From: a virus | Virus record (IMG/VR): IMGVR_UViG_3300031603_000002 | Span: 32,596 to 96,595 of that record | Direction: 5' to 3' (one strand) | Length of the DNA: 64,000 nt | In this document: positions 17,650 through 26,913 of the stretch, in pieces | How the letters are laid out: each line of letters begins with the position of its first letter | How positions within the stretch are numbered: the first letter of the stretch is position 1 | The notes under the pieces: model-generated | Databases searched by the model: none | The model's input: only the letters and a program-made list of their open reading frames with translations | Told to the model about the DNA's origin: nothing | Made by a program: the position numbers and the translations under genes

Positions 17650-18438
17650 ATGGCAGTTAATTTAGAAGCACTACGTAAGAAGTTGGCCCAATTGAATGGT
17701 GAGGGCTCTCGAAAGAATGCGTTCTGGCGACCTGAGAAGGGTAAGGAGTCCGTTGTACGACTCATCTCTTTTCCAGACAACGACGGACAACCGTTTAAAG
17801 AACTTTGGTTCTACTACAACATCGGAAGCAATCGCGGCCTGTTGTCACCGAACCAGTATGGTAAGCCTGACCCAATTCAGGAGCTAATCAACAAGCTACG
17901 TGCCCAGGACACAAAGGAAGGTTACGAGCTTTGCAAGAAGCTATACCCGAAAATGCGTTCATACGTCCCAGTCATCGTTCGTGGTGAAGAGGACAAGGGC
18001 GTTCGTTTGTGGGGCTTCGGAAAGCAGGTTTACCAGGACTTGATTACCACAATGCTTGATTCTGACTTTGGCGATATTACAGACCCGAAGAACGGATTTG
18101 ACATCAAGGTCACCGTGACCCAGCCTGCTGGTCAGCAGTACGCGAAGACGACTCCTCGAGCTCGTCCAGTTCGCTCGCCGTTGAGTGAGGACAAGAAGCA
18201 AGCGAAGGAATGGCTCGACGCCATCCCGAACCTTGATGACCTGTTCACCTTGAAAAGCTACGATGAGTTGGAAAACATCATCAACGCGTGGTTGGAGAAC
18301 CCAGACGACGATGCGCCCTCGGCTCCTCGTCATTCCCCAAAGAAAGCCGACGAGTCAGAGGAAAAAGCAGGTGATGCTGCTAAGCCTTCGACGTTCCAAG
18401 AGTTGGACGACGCTTTCGCTGATTTAGACAAGATGTAA
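17650..18438 (+). CDS. Single-stranded DNA-binding protein (T4 gp32-like)
   Basis: 262 residues. Near the start is LEALRKKLAQLNGEG, like the LAST-type N-terminus of gp32. Next comes KNAFWRPEKGKESVVRLISF and a FKELWFYYNIG strand as in the gp32 OB core. The C-terminal tail is very acidic and ends FQELDDAFADLDKM, as gp32 tails that contact other replication proteins do. The His/Cys zinc ligands of T4 gp32 are not seen; only one Cys (ELCKK near residue 95) is visible. It has its own promoter, a strong ribosome site and a terminator, consistent with high separate expression. Confidence 0.8.
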   Translation: MAVNLEALRKKLAQLNGEGSRKNAFWRPEKGKESVVRLISFPDNDGQPFKELWFYYNIGSNRGLLSPNQYGKPDPIQELINKLRAQDTKEGYELCKKLYPKMRSYVPVIVRGEEDKGVRLWGFGKQVYQDLITTMLDSDFGDITDPKNGFDIKVTVTQPAGQQYAKTTPRARPVRSPLSEDKKQAKEWLDAIPNLDDLFTLKSYDELENIINAWLENPDDDAPSAPRHSPKKADESEEKAGDAAKPSTFQELDDAFADLDKM

Positions 18439-18459
18439 ATGACTGTGTAAGGTCAGCGA

Positions 18460-18502
18460 CAAAGCGGGGACGGCATTTATTGTCATCCCCGCTTTGTTCT
18501 TT
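18460..18502 (+). terminator. Rho-independent terminator after the SSB gene
   Basis: Perfect 11-bp stem CAAAGCGGGGA (18460-18470) / TCCCCGCTTTG (18486-18496) with a 15-nt loop, followed by TTCTTT. It separates the SSB gene from the recombinase. Confidence 0.75.
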
Positions 18503-18541
18503 GGAGGTAAAAATACTAATATTACATACATGGAGAAAATT

Positions 18542-19795
18542 ATGGTAGTAAAAAAGAAAGTAACGCCAAGAAAGAAACCAGCGCCACGAAAAAAGAAAGT
18601 CGCTAAGAAAGACGAGTTGACCGAGGACTTTACAAAAGACCTGATTGCCTCGCTAAACAAAGAATTTGGTTCAAAGGTTGCGTATAATCTAGGCACCGAA
18701 ATTTCTCCTACACATGTAAAGCGGTGGATTCCAACAGGATCACGCCAGATTGATTACATGGTCGCAAACCGCCGCCATGGCGGGCTTCCAGAAGGTCGTA
18801 TTATCGAAATTTTCGGTCCGCCTTCGATCGGCAAGTCACACATCGCAACCCAGATTGCAAGGTCAACTCAAGAAATGGGCGGGCTGGCTGTATATATTGA
18901 CACCGAGAACGCAACCTCAGTTGAGAATCTGGCAATGCTCGGTATCGATATTTCAAAACGATTCGTTTATGTTGACCAACACTGTACAGAAGACGTCTTG
19001 AAAACCGCAGAGTCCACGATCTTGAAAGCGAAAGCTATGAAAAAAGACGTGCCGATTACAATAATCTGGGATTCTGTCGCAGCATGTTCCCCAAGGGAAG
19101 AACTTGACGGTGATTACGACAAAAACTCAATTGGACTTCAAGCAAGAGCTATCTCAAAGGGCATGCGCAAAATCACAGGTGTCATTGGAAGCCAAAATGT
19201 CCTCCTTGTTTGCCTGAATCAAACGAGAACGAAAATCGGTGTGATGTTTGGTGACCCAACGACGACTCCAGGTGGTGCCGCGATCCCATTCCATTCGTCA
19301 GTAAGGATCAGGCTCGGTGCCGGTCAACAAATCAAAGCCAAAAATGGAGATGTGATCGGCATCCACGTGTGGGCAAAGACAATCAAAAACAAGGTTGCCA
19401 TGCCCTTCCGGAAAGTCAAATTCGAAATCCACTTTGGTAAGGGCATTTTTGAACATGAGCAGATTTTTGATGTGTTGCGGAAACACGGCCCTGAAGATAT
19501 TGATGGGAAAACGATATCAGTCAGCGGAGCCGGCGCAAGCAAAGATTTCATTGTCACCGACACAGAAACCGGCGAAGTCCTTATCGAAAAGAAGTTCTAC
19601 AAATCGAAATTCAACAAACTCCTAGATAGCGATGAATATGGTCCGTACCTCGCAGATTTGTTCGACAAGGTTTACGTGAAAACAATAGCGAACCCATATG
19701 ACATGGAAATCGACGAGAACTCATATGAAGAGGTAAGTGCCTTAGCGGATGAGCTAGGAGCCATCGACGCCGATGTCCTAGAGGAAATTGCATAA
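18542..19795 (+). CDS. RecA/UvsX-type recombinase
   Basis: 417 residues from the ATG at 18542, which has GGAG 8 nt upstream; ATGs and frames further 5' overlap the terminator region. The N-terminus is a Lys/Pro-rich tail (residues 1-25). The ATPase core has Walker A FGPPSIGKSH near residues 91-100, IDTENA, Walker B TIIWDSVAA, and the RecA signature LNQTRTKIGVMFGDPTTTPG with loop L2. It forms filaments on ssDNA for recombination-dependent replication and repair. It sits between SSB and 5' nuclease in a replication block. The stop TAA is one base from the next ATG. Confidence 0.9.
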   Translation: MVVKKKVTPRKKPAPRKKKVAKKDELTEDFTKDLIASLNKEFGSKVAYNLGTEISPTHVKRWIPTGSRQIDYMVANRRHGGLPEGRIIEIFGPPSIGKSHIATQIARSTQEMGGLAVYIDTENATSVENLAMLGIDISKRFVYVDQHCTEDVLKTAESTILKAKAMKKDVPITIIWDSVAACSPREELDGDYDKNSIGLQARAISKGMRKITGVIGSQNVLLVCLNQTRTKIGVMFGDPTTTPGGAAIPFHSSVRIRLGAGQQIKAKNGDVIGIHVWAKTIKNKVAMPFRKVKFEIHFGKGIFEHEQIFDVLRKHGPEDIDGKTISVSGAGASKDFIVTDTETGEVLIEKKFYKSKFNKLLDSDEYGPYLADLFDKVYVKTIANPYDMEIDENSYEEVSALADELGAIDADVLEEIA

Positions 19796-19796
19796 G

Positions 19797-20762
19797 ATGA
19801 ATCAGCCTGCCCACCAAGATCGTCCAGTTTTGATTATCGACTTCATGAACATGTTCATCAGGCATTTCAAAGCCAACCCGTCAATGGCATCCACCGGAGA
19901 ACCAGTCGGCGGAGTTATGGGCTTTCTTGGTGGTTTGGGACGGTTGTGCGAAACATACAATCCAAAAAAGGTAATCGTTGTTTTCGAGTCAGGCGGAAGC
20001 CAAAGAAAACGAGCAATTTCAGCGTCGTATAAGAACGGTCGAAAGGCACCGAAAATGAATCGGTACTACGGCGATGACATTCCAACGACACCTGAGAATT
20101 TTGCCATGCAAGTTCTGTTTATTACCCGTGCATTGAAATGTTTGCCGGTGACACAGGTGTACGTCTCAGGCTGCGAAGCAGACGACGTTATAGGTTACCT
20201 AGGCCGGTACCATTTCAAGACGTCCAGGGTCATTCTGGTGTCTTCAGACAAGGATTTCTATCAGCTCATCGATGAACGAGTGCAACAATGGTCGCCCGGA
20301 CAGAAAAAGTTGATTACAGAACAGGCTGTTATAGACAAGTTTGGTGTTTCTCCACAGAATTTTTGTTCAGCGAGGGTGTTCATCGGGGATCCGAGTGACA
20401 ACGTTTCTGGTGTGAAAGGTGTAGGCTTCAAGAATATGGCAAAGTGGTTCCCGCAACTGGGTGGATCCGAGTTCATTAGTCATAACGATGTTGTTGATAG
20501 CGCCATCGAATTGGCGAAAACAAAGGCAGCCAAAACGATTCATCGGATTGCTGAATCTAGAGATTTGGCGCTGAAAAACTGGAGACTGATTTACCTGGAT
20601 ACATCTCAACTATCAGGAGACCAGATTCAAAAGGTAAATCATCAGATTGAAAATGAGGGTGAGGGAAACAAGATGCAGTTGATGCGTCAGTTAATCCAAT
20701 CGGGCATGCAAAAATTTGATATTGATCGACACTTCGCCGCGATTATGTCAATTCGACGCTAG
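19797..20762 (+). CDS. 5'-3' exonuclease / flap nuclease (T4 RNase H-like)
   Basis: 321 residues. Motifs in order: IIDFMNMFIRHF near the start (first metal Asp), VVFESGGSQRKR, ASYKNGRKAP, SGCEADDVIGYLG (acidic cluster), VSSDKDFYQLI and GDPSDNVSGVKGVGFKNMAK (the helix-hairpin-helix region). This is the FEN/T4 RNase H family that removes RNA primers. The ATG at 19797 is preferred over a TTG at 19788. A second member of the family begins at 63349. The stop overlaps a convergent gene's stop in CTAG at 20759-20762. Confidence 0.85.
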   Translation: MNQPAHQDRPVLIIDFMNMFIRHFKANPSMASTGEPVGGVMGFLGGLGRLCETYNPKKVIVVFESGGSQRKRAISASYKNGRKAPKMNRYYGDDIPTTPENFAMQVLFITRALKCLPVTQVYVSGCEADDVIGYLGRYHFKTSRVILVSSDKDFYQLIDERVQQWSPGQKKLITEQAVIDKFGVSPQNFCSARVFIGDPSDNVSGVKGVGFKNMAKWFPQLGGSEFISHNDVVDSAIELAKTKAAKTIHRIAESRDLALKNWRLIYLDTSQLSGDQIQKVNHQIENEGEGNKMQLMRQLIQSGMQKFDIDRHFAAIMSIRR

Positions 20763-21091
20763 CCAGAATATTCTGTGCCCCATTCTTCAACAGCAGCCTG
20801 GACCCGCTGAACAGGGACGCCTTCATCTTCGGCGACTTGTTCAATTGCATACTTCTCAGCGTTATAACCAGGTGCACCGTAAGCAATGTATTCACCAACA
20901 TATTGAGCGAGGTTAAAGTCAGAAGCCTTAGGTGGTCGACTCTGTTGTGGTCTCCGGCGTGGCGTTGAAGCCCCGGGAACCATACGTTGTTCACCATTGT
21001 GATCTGTGTACCAATCAAGCGTTGAATCTCGAATATCAGCCAGTCCGGCTTCACGAATGAGTTTTGTTAGTCGTTTTTTTGTAATTTTCAT
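20759..21091 (-). CDS. Tagged virion-cargo protein (minus strand)
   Basis: 110 residues, starting MKITKKRLTKLIRE then A. The rest has a polar middle with RRRPQQSRPPK and an alpha-helical C-terminus (EQVAEDEGVPVQRVQAAVEE). It overlaps the upstream minus-strand gene by 4 bp and ends tail-to-tail with the 5' nuclease gene. Together the two genes form a small inverted island among + strand replication genes. Function unknown; packaging is inferred from the leader. Confidence 0.65.
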   Translation of the reverse strand: MKITKKRLTKLIREAGLADIRDSTLDWYTDHNGEQRMVPGASTPRRRPQQSRPPKASDFNLAQYVGEYIAYGAPGYNAEKYAIEQVAEDEGVPVQRVQAAVEEWGTEYSG

Positions 21092-21390
21092 TCTGTCCCG
21101 CTTATTAGGTCACGCGTGTTGACTGTAAAGAGTCTGTCTCTACGAAGGTCATACACTTCTGTTCGCGATCCATCATCGCTTGTGCGTCCCACTTCAATTT
21201 CAGTTCCTGCGAGCAGCCACGCTGTTCGTCCTGATGAGCGATTTTGCAGTCCGCCCTGGTTGAGCCATAAAACATCACCGGTCAGGACTTCGCGACTACC
21301 AGGCCCTAGACCGTAATCTTCGAGCTCTGATTGGTGCAAATCAGCATATTCTCGAATGAGCCTTGTCAGGCCATTTTTTGTCATTTTCAT
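21088..21390 (-). CDS. Tagged virion-cargo protein (minus strand)
   Basis: 100 residues, starting MKMTKNGLTRLIRE then Y. The body has a beta-rich C-terminal half (TAWLLAGTEIEVGR, then TEVYDLRRDRLFTVN), possibly SH3-like. AAGGA lies 7 nt upstream of the ATG and an ATATTTA box further upstream. It is first in the two-gene minus-strand island. Unknown function. Confidence 0.65.
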   Translation of the reverse strand: MKMTKNGLTRLIREYADLHQSELEDYGLGPGSREVLTGDVLWLNQGGLQNRSSGRTAWLLAGTEIEVGRTSDDGSRTEVYDLRRDRLFTVNTRDLISGTE

Positions 21391-21413
21391 AGGTTATCCT
21401 TTTCTTCTTTCTA

Positions 21414-21420
21414 TAAATAT
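21414..21420 (-). promoter_or_regulatory. ATATTTA late-type -10 motif (minus strand)
   Basis: ATATTTATAG read on the minus strand, about 24 nt before the ATG at 21390. It is the same motif seen before tagged and virion genes on the + strand. The -35 is poor. Confidence 0.4.
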
Positions 21421-21447
21421 CTGCACAACACACCAGCGAAAATAAAC

Positions 21448-21476
21448 ATGTAAATACGGGTTTGCTTTCCTATTAT
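21448..21476 (+). promoter_or_regulatory. GTGTAA-class promoter for the helicase operon
   Basis: ATGTAA (21448-21453), 17 nt, TATTAT (21471-21476). It lies in the 131-bp divergent gap. The -35 differs by one base from the GTGTAA shared by four other promoters in the window. Confidence 0.5.
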
Positions 21477-21521
21477 TTATGCATACGAACGTGTCGGAGT
21501 TAGGCACCAAAGAGGCAATAA

Positions 21522-22967
21522 GTGGCGGAATCGAAAAACAACTTCATGCAGAACATCATCGACAACGCAAACAATGTACCATATTTTGCCCAACATGGAA
21601 AATCATTTCAAGAGAAAATCTTTCAGGGCCTAATTTTTGACATTCCATGGGCATCTCAAATGGTTGAGGTCATGCGCCCGAACTTTTTTGATGTTGAGTA
21701 TCTCCAGTTTCTAACTGAAAAATACTTCATGTATCACCAGAAATACAAGTGCTTTCCGACATTGGGTTTACTCGTCAACGTCATCCGCGATGAGTTGTCC
21801 GACGGCGAAGATGACATTCTACGTGACCAAATTATCGAGTTCTTGCTTCGTGTCAAGGCCAACCGCAACCCAGGAGACATCGCTTACGTCAAAGATAAAT
21901 CGCTAGACTTCTGTAAGCGACAAGCATTCAAGGCTGCGTTGGAAAAGTCTGTCACGTTGATTGAGGGCGATGGGTTCGAAGAAGTCATGGTGTTGATGAA
22001 GGACGCTATTTCGTTGGGAATGCCTCACACAGTCGGCCATGATTTTTTTGAAGATATCGAAGCGAGGTTTCTGAAAATAAACAGAAACGCTATCCCAACA
22101 GGATTTCCAATCCTAGATGCGAAGGACATACTCAGCGGTGGTCTCGGAAGAGGCGAAATTGGAATTATCGTTGCCAACACAGGCGTGGGAAAATCACATT
22201 GGCTTGTTGCATTGGGCGCAAATGCAATGCGTGCGAAAAAGAATGTACTGCATTATACATTCGAACTGTCAGAAACTAAAGTCGGAATCAGATATGACAG
22301 CAATTTATGCGGAATACCTTCAAATGATGTACAGGACAATATTGAATTAGTCAAGGGTGTATACGACAAAAAGGGTCTCGGACGACTAATCATCAAAGAG
22401 TACCCGACAGGAAGCGCGACAGTTCAAACGTTGCGCAACCACATCGAAAAACTCGCGATGAAAGGCTTCAAACCTGACATCGTCCTCGTAGACTATGCTG
22501 ACATCATGCGGTCAGACAGGAAATCGAGCGAGCTTCGACATGAGCTAAAATTCATTTATGAAGAACTAAGAAACCTTGCCATGGAATTAGACATTCCAGT
22601 TTGGACAGCATCACAAGCGAACAAAGACAGCGCGCAATCGGACGTCGTAGGCCTCGAAAACATGTCAGAGGCATATGGCAAAGCCATGGTTGCAGACGTT
22701 GTCATAAGCATATCAAGAAAAGCAGCCGAAAAAGATCTCGGCGTTGGGCGTCTTTTCATTGCAAAAAACAGAGCAGGAAGAGATGGCATACTTTTTCCAA
22801 TCTCAATTGACACAGCAATGTCAATGTTTGAAATACTTGATGACAAGTCTTTAACATTGTCAGAAACAATAAGACAATCAGACAGCAGCGCAAAAGCAAC
22901 ACTAATGGATGCGTGGAAAAAAGTAAAAAGTGACGGCGAGCCGTGGAAGACAGAAGGAGTGAATTGA
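21522..22967 (+). CDS. Replicative DNA helicase (DnaB/T4 gp41-like)
   Basis: 481 residues, GTG start with AGAGG upstream. The N-terminal 180 residues are helical. Walker A is ANTGVGKSHWLVALGANAM near residue 219, and the Walker B region is PDIVLVDYADIMRS near residue 325, followed by WTASQANKDSA and an Arg-finger region near IAKNRAGRDG. This is the RecA-like motor of hexameric DnaB helicases that unwind the fork. No primase domain is attached, so a primase should lie elsewhere. The ribonucleotide reductase gene follows after 2 bp. Confidence 0.88.
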   Translation: MAESKNNFMQNIIDNANNVPYFAQHGKSFQEKIFQGLIFDIPWASQMVEVMRPNFFDVEYLQFLTEKYFMYHQKYKCFPTLGLLVNVIRDELSDGEDDILRDQIIEFLLRVKANRNPGDIAYVKDKSLDFCKRQAFKAALEKSVTLIEGDGFEEVMVLMKDAISLGMPHTVGHDFFEDIEARFLKINRNAIPTGFPILDAKDILSGGLGRGEIGIIVANTGVGKSHWLVALGANAMRAKKNVLHYTFELSETKVGIRYDSNLCGIPSNDVQDNIELVKGVYDKKGLGRLIIKEYPTGSATVQTLRNHIEKLAMKGFKPDIVLVDYADIMRSDRKSSELRHELKFIYEELRNLAMELDIPVWTASQANKDSAQSDVVGLENMSEAYGKAMVADVVISISRKAAEKDLGVGRLFIAKNRAGRDGILFPISIDTAMSMFEILDDKSLTLSETIRQSDSSAKATLMDAWKKVKSDGEPWKTEGVN

Positions 22968-22969
22968 TA

Positions 22970-25435
22970 ATGTATACGAAAGAGGAGGTGTTAGCAGCAT
23001 CACGAAAATATTTCAGCGGTGATGAGCTTGCTGCAACGGTCTTTACGACCAAATATGCGCTGACAGACAAATATGGTGCCATCTGGGAAAACACGCCAGA
23101 TGGTATGCATCAACGATTAGCAAAAGAATTCGCAAGAATCGAAAGAAAATATCCCAACCCAATGAATGAATCTGAAATATTCAGGTTGCTTTCATCATGG
23201 GAGGTTGTTCCACAAGGTTCACCGATGTCAGGCATTGGAAACGACCACCAGCTCCAGTCACTTTCAAACTGTTTCGTCATTGGTGCTCCAGAGGATTCAT
23301 ACGCAGGCATTCTCCACACAGATCAGCAGCAAGTCCAGATAATGAAGCGTCGTGGGGGCGTTGGGTTTGACATTTCAAACCTTCGACCGAAGGGAATGGT
23401 TACATCCAATGCAGCCAGGACAACGGACGGTCTTGCAATCTTCATGGAACGCTTCTCCAACTCGACAAGAGAAGTTGCTCAAGGAGGGCGGCGTGGTGCA
23501 CTGATGATTTCAATCGATATTCGCCACCCTGAGATCGAAACATTCATCAACATTAAGCGAAACCTCGATAAAGTCACCGGCGCCAATATTTCAATTCGCC
23601 TAACAGATGAGTTCATGCTGGCAGCAGCCAGCAACAAGAATTACACACAACAATGGCCAGTAGACTCAGCTAATCCTGAATGTGCAAAATCTGTCAGCGC
23701 CCGAAAAATCTGGGACATGATTATTGATTCGGCATGGACAATGGCTGAGCCGGGTGTTCTGTTCTGGGACAACGTAATTAAGAGCTCAATTCCAGATTGC
23801 TACGCCGACTTGGGTTTCAAAACAGAATCATGCAACCCGTGTGCGGAGCTGGTTCTTTGTCGAGATGATAGTTGCAGATTGTTGCTCATCAACCTCGCCA
23901 AGTTCATCAAGGGCGCATTCACCGGTAATGCTCGCTTCGAGTGGGACCGTTTTTCAAAGGTGGTCCAGCAATCGCAACGTCTCATGGACGACCTGATTGA
24001 TTTGGAGATTGAAAGCGTTGACAAAATCATCGCCAAAATCAAGGCTGATCCAGAGGATGAAAGTGTCAAGGCTATTGAGTTAGATTTGTGGGAGCGAATC
24101 AAGAAGAAGGCACTCCTGGGACGAAGAACAGGATTGGGTGTCACCGCAGTTGGTGACGCTGTTGCAATGCTGGGCGTGAAATACGGATCCAACAAATCGA
24201 TCAAGGTCATCGGGGAAATCTACAAGGCACTTGGTGTTAATGCTCACATCTCATCATGCAAGCTGGCCAAAGAGCGTGGCGCATTTCCGATTTTCGATGC
24301 AGCACGTGAAACAGATCTTCCGTACTTGGTACGACTATTGGCTTCAAACAAAGAGCTTGCCAGCTTGTACAAGAAATATGGTCGCAGAAATATTGCGTTG
24401 ACAACAACAGCGCCGGCGGGTTCTGTTTCGACAATGACACAGACAACTTCAGGGATCGAGCCGGTCTTCATGCTCAAGTACCGCCGCCGAAGGAAAATCA
24501 CCCATGGGGAGAATCTCAAGGCTGATTTTGTTGATGCGATGGGTGATGAGTGGGTCGAGTACGATGTTTACCATCACATGCTTAAAAAGTGGATGGATGT
24601 GACAGGTGACGACAACATCGAGAACTCACCGTATTGGGGCGCAACGGCTCCTGAGTTGGATTGGGTACAACGTGTGAAAATCCAAGCAGAGGCCCAGAAG
24701 TGGGTTGACCATGGAATTTCGTCGACGTGCAATCTACCAGCAGACGTTTCAAAGGAAACAGTTCGCAAGATTTACGAGGCTGCCTGGAAATCAGGATGTA
24801 AGGGTTTCACTGTTTATCGAGATGGTTGCCGAACGGGTGTGTTGGTTTCTGCAGATGATAAGAACGATAGTGCACACAAGGACGACTTTTTCCCAGCGGT
24901 CAGCGCCCCGAAACGCCCTGACTCGCTTGAATGTGAGATTCGTCACGCATCGATCAAAGGAGAAAAGTGGGTGATTCTTGTTGGGATGTACAAAGGTCGT
25001 CCCTACGAGTTGATGGCAGGACTTAGTTCCTCAATTGAGATCCCTGGAAAGTATAAGACCGGTCAAATCATCAAGCGCCCACGAAAGACAAAGAACAGCA
25101 TTTACGATTTAAGCTTCGGTGAGGAAGGTTCACAGATTGTTATCAAGGACATTGTGAAAATGTTTGATAATCCGTTGCACGCGGCATTTACTAGAACGAT
25201 CTCATTGGCCCTCAGGCATGGGGCGGATGTTAAATATATTGTTGAACAATTGAATAAATCAGGCGAAATTGATTTCACGAGTTTCAACAAGGTCGTATCA
25301 AGAATCCTAAAGAAATATATCCAGGACGGCGAGGTCGTGAGCGGTTCAAAGGAGTGCGATGCCTGCGGTGACAATGCTCTGGTGTATCAGGAAGGCTGCG
25401 TGACATGTTCATCTTGCGGAAACTCAAAATGTTGA
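22970..25435 (+). CDS. nrdJ: Class II (B12-dependent) ribonucleotide reductase
   Basis: 821 residues. The start MYTKEEVLAASRKYFSGDEL, then PDGMHQRLAKEFARIERKYP, is typical of NrdJ. The catalytic segment ESCNPCAEL lies near residue 287. The late part has GFTVYRDGCRTGVL, and the C-terminus carries a four-Cys zinc-ribbon-like tail (CDACGD ... CSSCGNSKC), the usual redox/zinc end of NrdJ. It reduces ribonucleotides using adenosylcobalamin, without oxygen and without a separate small subunit. A start further upstream at 22943 would overlap the helicase gene. B12 must come from the host. Confidence 0.9.
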   Translation: MYTKEEVLAASRKYFSGDELAATVFTTKYALTDKYGAIWENTPDGMHQRLAKEFARIERKYPNPMNESEIFRLLSSWEVVPQGSPMSGIGNDHQLQSLSNCFVIGAPEDSYAGILHTDQQQVQIMKRRGGVGFDISNLRPKGMVTSNAARTTDGLAIFMERFSNSTREVAQGGRRGALMISIDIRHPEIETFINIKRNLDKVTGANISIRLTDEFMLAAASNKNYTQQWPVDSANPECAKSVSARKIWDMIIDSAWTMAEPGVLFWDNVIKSSIPDCYADLGFKTESCNPCAELVLCRDDSCRLLLINLAKFIKGAFTGNARFEWDRFSKVVQQSQRLMDDLIDLEIESVDKIIAKIKADPEDESVKAIELDLWERIKKKALLGRRTGLGVTAVGDAVAMLGVKYGSNKSIKVIGEIYKALGVNAHISSCKLAKERGAFPIFDAARETDLPYLVRLLASNKELASLYKKYGRRNIALTTTAPAGSVSTMTQTTSGIEPVFMLKYRRRRKITHGENLKADFVDAMGDEWVEYDVYHHMLKKWMDVTGDDNIENSPYWGATAPELDWVQRVKIQAEAQKWVDHGISSTCNLPADVSKETVRKIYEAAWKSGCKGFTVYRDGCRTGVLVSADDKNDSAHKDDFFPAVSAPKRPDSLECEIRHASIKGEKWVILVGMYKGRPYELMAGLSSSIEIPGKYKTGQIIKRPRKTKNSIYDLSFGEEGSQIVIKDIVKMFDNPLHAAFTRTISLALRHGADVKYIVEQLNKSGEIDFTSFNKVVSRILKKYIQDGEVVSGSKECDACGDNALVYQEGCVTCSSCGNSKC

Positions 25436-25490
25436 GTATATTTTTGTATACATATTGCTAAAGAAACAATGAACGAAGAGAAATCATTGC

Positions 25491-26135
25491 ATGAGAAATA
25501 GAAACAACGACCCAACGTTCAAAAAAATCCTGAACACGATGCTCAATCATACAGAAGAAGTCGTCCGGAATACAGCGAAATACATTAGAAAACGGGGCAC
25601 GCCCGTGTATGTCGTCGGTGAAGATGTCACCCCTGAGATCCCATACATCATTAATGGGATCAAATCCGCATACCAACTAACATACAAAGATTTGATTCCG
25701 TTTTCTGGTGCGACGCTGTGCAATGAAATATTTCTATCTAAAGCGCTGTTTCACCAAAACGACAGCTTCAAAGTGGAAGATTTGAAACATGTGATCTGCG
25801 ACGACGGCTATAAAATAGATCCTGTTATCGAGCTACAAACGATTGCAGTAATCGTCCACGAGGTAAACCACATAATAAACAGACAATATGTCACAGGCTC
25901 TCACTTCACACCAACATTTGAAGATTACGTTGTGTCTTTCGATGCAAAATCAAAATATGAACAGGCTCAACTCAGGGCAAAAGACGAATATCACGCATAC
26001 TCTTCAGCACAGGGTGTACTTTACGGGATGTCAGACAACAACATCAAAAAAACAATCCGTCGGGAAGCCCTTTGGGGGTGTGCAATTGATGAATCAAGTT
26101 TTGCCTTTGACTGGAACACAACAAATGAACGATAA
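25491..26135 (+). CDS. Putative zinc metallopeptidase-like protein
   Basis: 214 residues. The helix QTIAVIVHEVNHIINRQY carries HEVNH (HExxH, near residue 123), the zinc and catalytic motif of many metallopeptidases. A downstream Glu (AKDEYHAYSSA, near residue 165) could be the third ligand. No signal peptide is seen, so it would act in the cytoplasm or the virion. Ribosome site is poor. The next gene overlaps by 11 bp. Whether it is an active protease or a metal-binding relic is not known. Confidence 0.55.
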   Translation: MRNRNNDPTFKKILNTMLNHTEEVVRNTAKYIRKRGTPVYVVGEDVTPEIPYIINGIKSAYQLTYKDLIPFSGATLCNEIFLSKALFHQNDSFKVEDLKHVICDDGYKIDPVIELQTIAVIVHEVNHIINRQYVTGSHFTPTFEDYVVSFDAKSKYEQAQLRAKDEYHAYSSAQGVLYGMSDNNIKKTIRREALWGCAIDESSFAFDWNTTNER

Positions 26136-26316
26136 AGAAGTACGAAAAGAGCTCGAGCACATCATGGGCAAAATATCCATAAAAGACCAGCTTCTTGCGT
26201 GGCACAGAAAAACCCATGATGACTATGAAGGGTTCGACAATTACAACGATTACATCAAGTACGGTGGAATGTTTGTGCCAGTCGAACCACCGAAAAAACA
26301 GGAGGAAACGAAATGA
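26125..26316 (+). CDS. Small hypothetical protein
   Basis: 63 residues from the ATG at 26125 (MNDKEVRKELEHIMGK). Overlaps the metallopeptidase-like gene by 11 bp and the next gene by 4 bp, which supports translation in this operon. Charged helical start and a Pro/Lys-rich end. The frame is open further upstream but would lie inside the previous gene. Confidence 0.5.
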   Translation: MNDKEVRKELEHIMGKISIKDQLLAWHRKTHDDYEGFDNYNDYIKYGGMFVPVEPPKKQEETK

Positions 26317-26864
26317 ACACAGAAGAAGAAAATGAAGCCCTTAGGGTTGAAGAAGCGCGACTAGTCAAAGAGCTCAAAGAGTTTTCAGACTTGGCCGCAG
26401 CAGAAGAGGCGAAAGATAGGGCGGCGTTTGAATCAGGCGATGAGAAGTATAAACTGATCGCAGCATGCGAATATGGCGAGCATTGCCTGGAGATTGTTCC
26501 GCCTCCAAGAACGTCACGCCTTGTATACCTGACAGAAAAAGAGTCTGATGAAGCGATAAAATCAGGTAAGATCTCAGCGTGTACTACGCCAGACGGTAAG
26601 TACATCGATGCAACTGTAGACGATGACCTGGAAAAGTTTCAACAATTGGTTGATGAACTCTTTGGGCATGTATATTCAATGGGCCGTAACCTTGGAATGG
26701 GTAACCGTGATCGTAAACTTGAGGCTCACGAACTTATGGCCGCTCTTGACGGCACACGTAACCTAGGTCGCGATCTTGCGGATGACATCATGGAAAAACG
26801 CGGAGATTTCAGCGAGTTGTGCAGTCGGATTTTAGGTTGGGGTTGGTTTGAAGCCGGAAAGTAA
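26313..26864 (+). CDS. Hypothetical protein, acidic helical
   Basis: 183 residues. The first 45 residues are a Glu/Ala/Lys helix, likely coiled coil. A middle part has ACEYGEHCLEIVPPPRTSRL, and the C-terminal half is helical with HELMAALDGTRNLGRDLADD. An AGGAGG site precedes the ATG. No family recognised. Confidence 0.55.
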   Translation: MNTEEENEALRVEEARLVKELKEFSDLAAAEEAKDRAAFESGDEKYKLIAACEYGEHCLEIVPPPRTSRLVYLTEKESDEAIKSGKISACTTPDGKYIDATVDDDLEKFQQLVDELFGHVYSMGRNLGMGNRDRKLEAHELMAALDGTRNLGRDLADDIMEKRGDFSELCSRILGWGWFEAGK

Positions 26865-26887
26865 ATGAACACCTGACGCTCATCCCA

Positions 26888-26893
26888 TATAAT
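26888..26893 (+). promoter_or_regulatory. Possible -10 box (TATAAT)
   Basis: TATAAT in the 49-bp gap before the gene at 26914, followed by an AAAGGGG ribosome site. The -35 (ATGAAC, 17 nt away) is weak. Confidence 0.35.
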
Positions 26894-26913
26894 GTAAGCA
26901 AGAAAGGGGTGCT

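Noticed and set aside
25441-25456. GTATATTTTTGTATAC before 25491 as a promoter or operator
   Set aside because: Only a 5-bp inverted repeat, and no -35 at proper spacing could be found.
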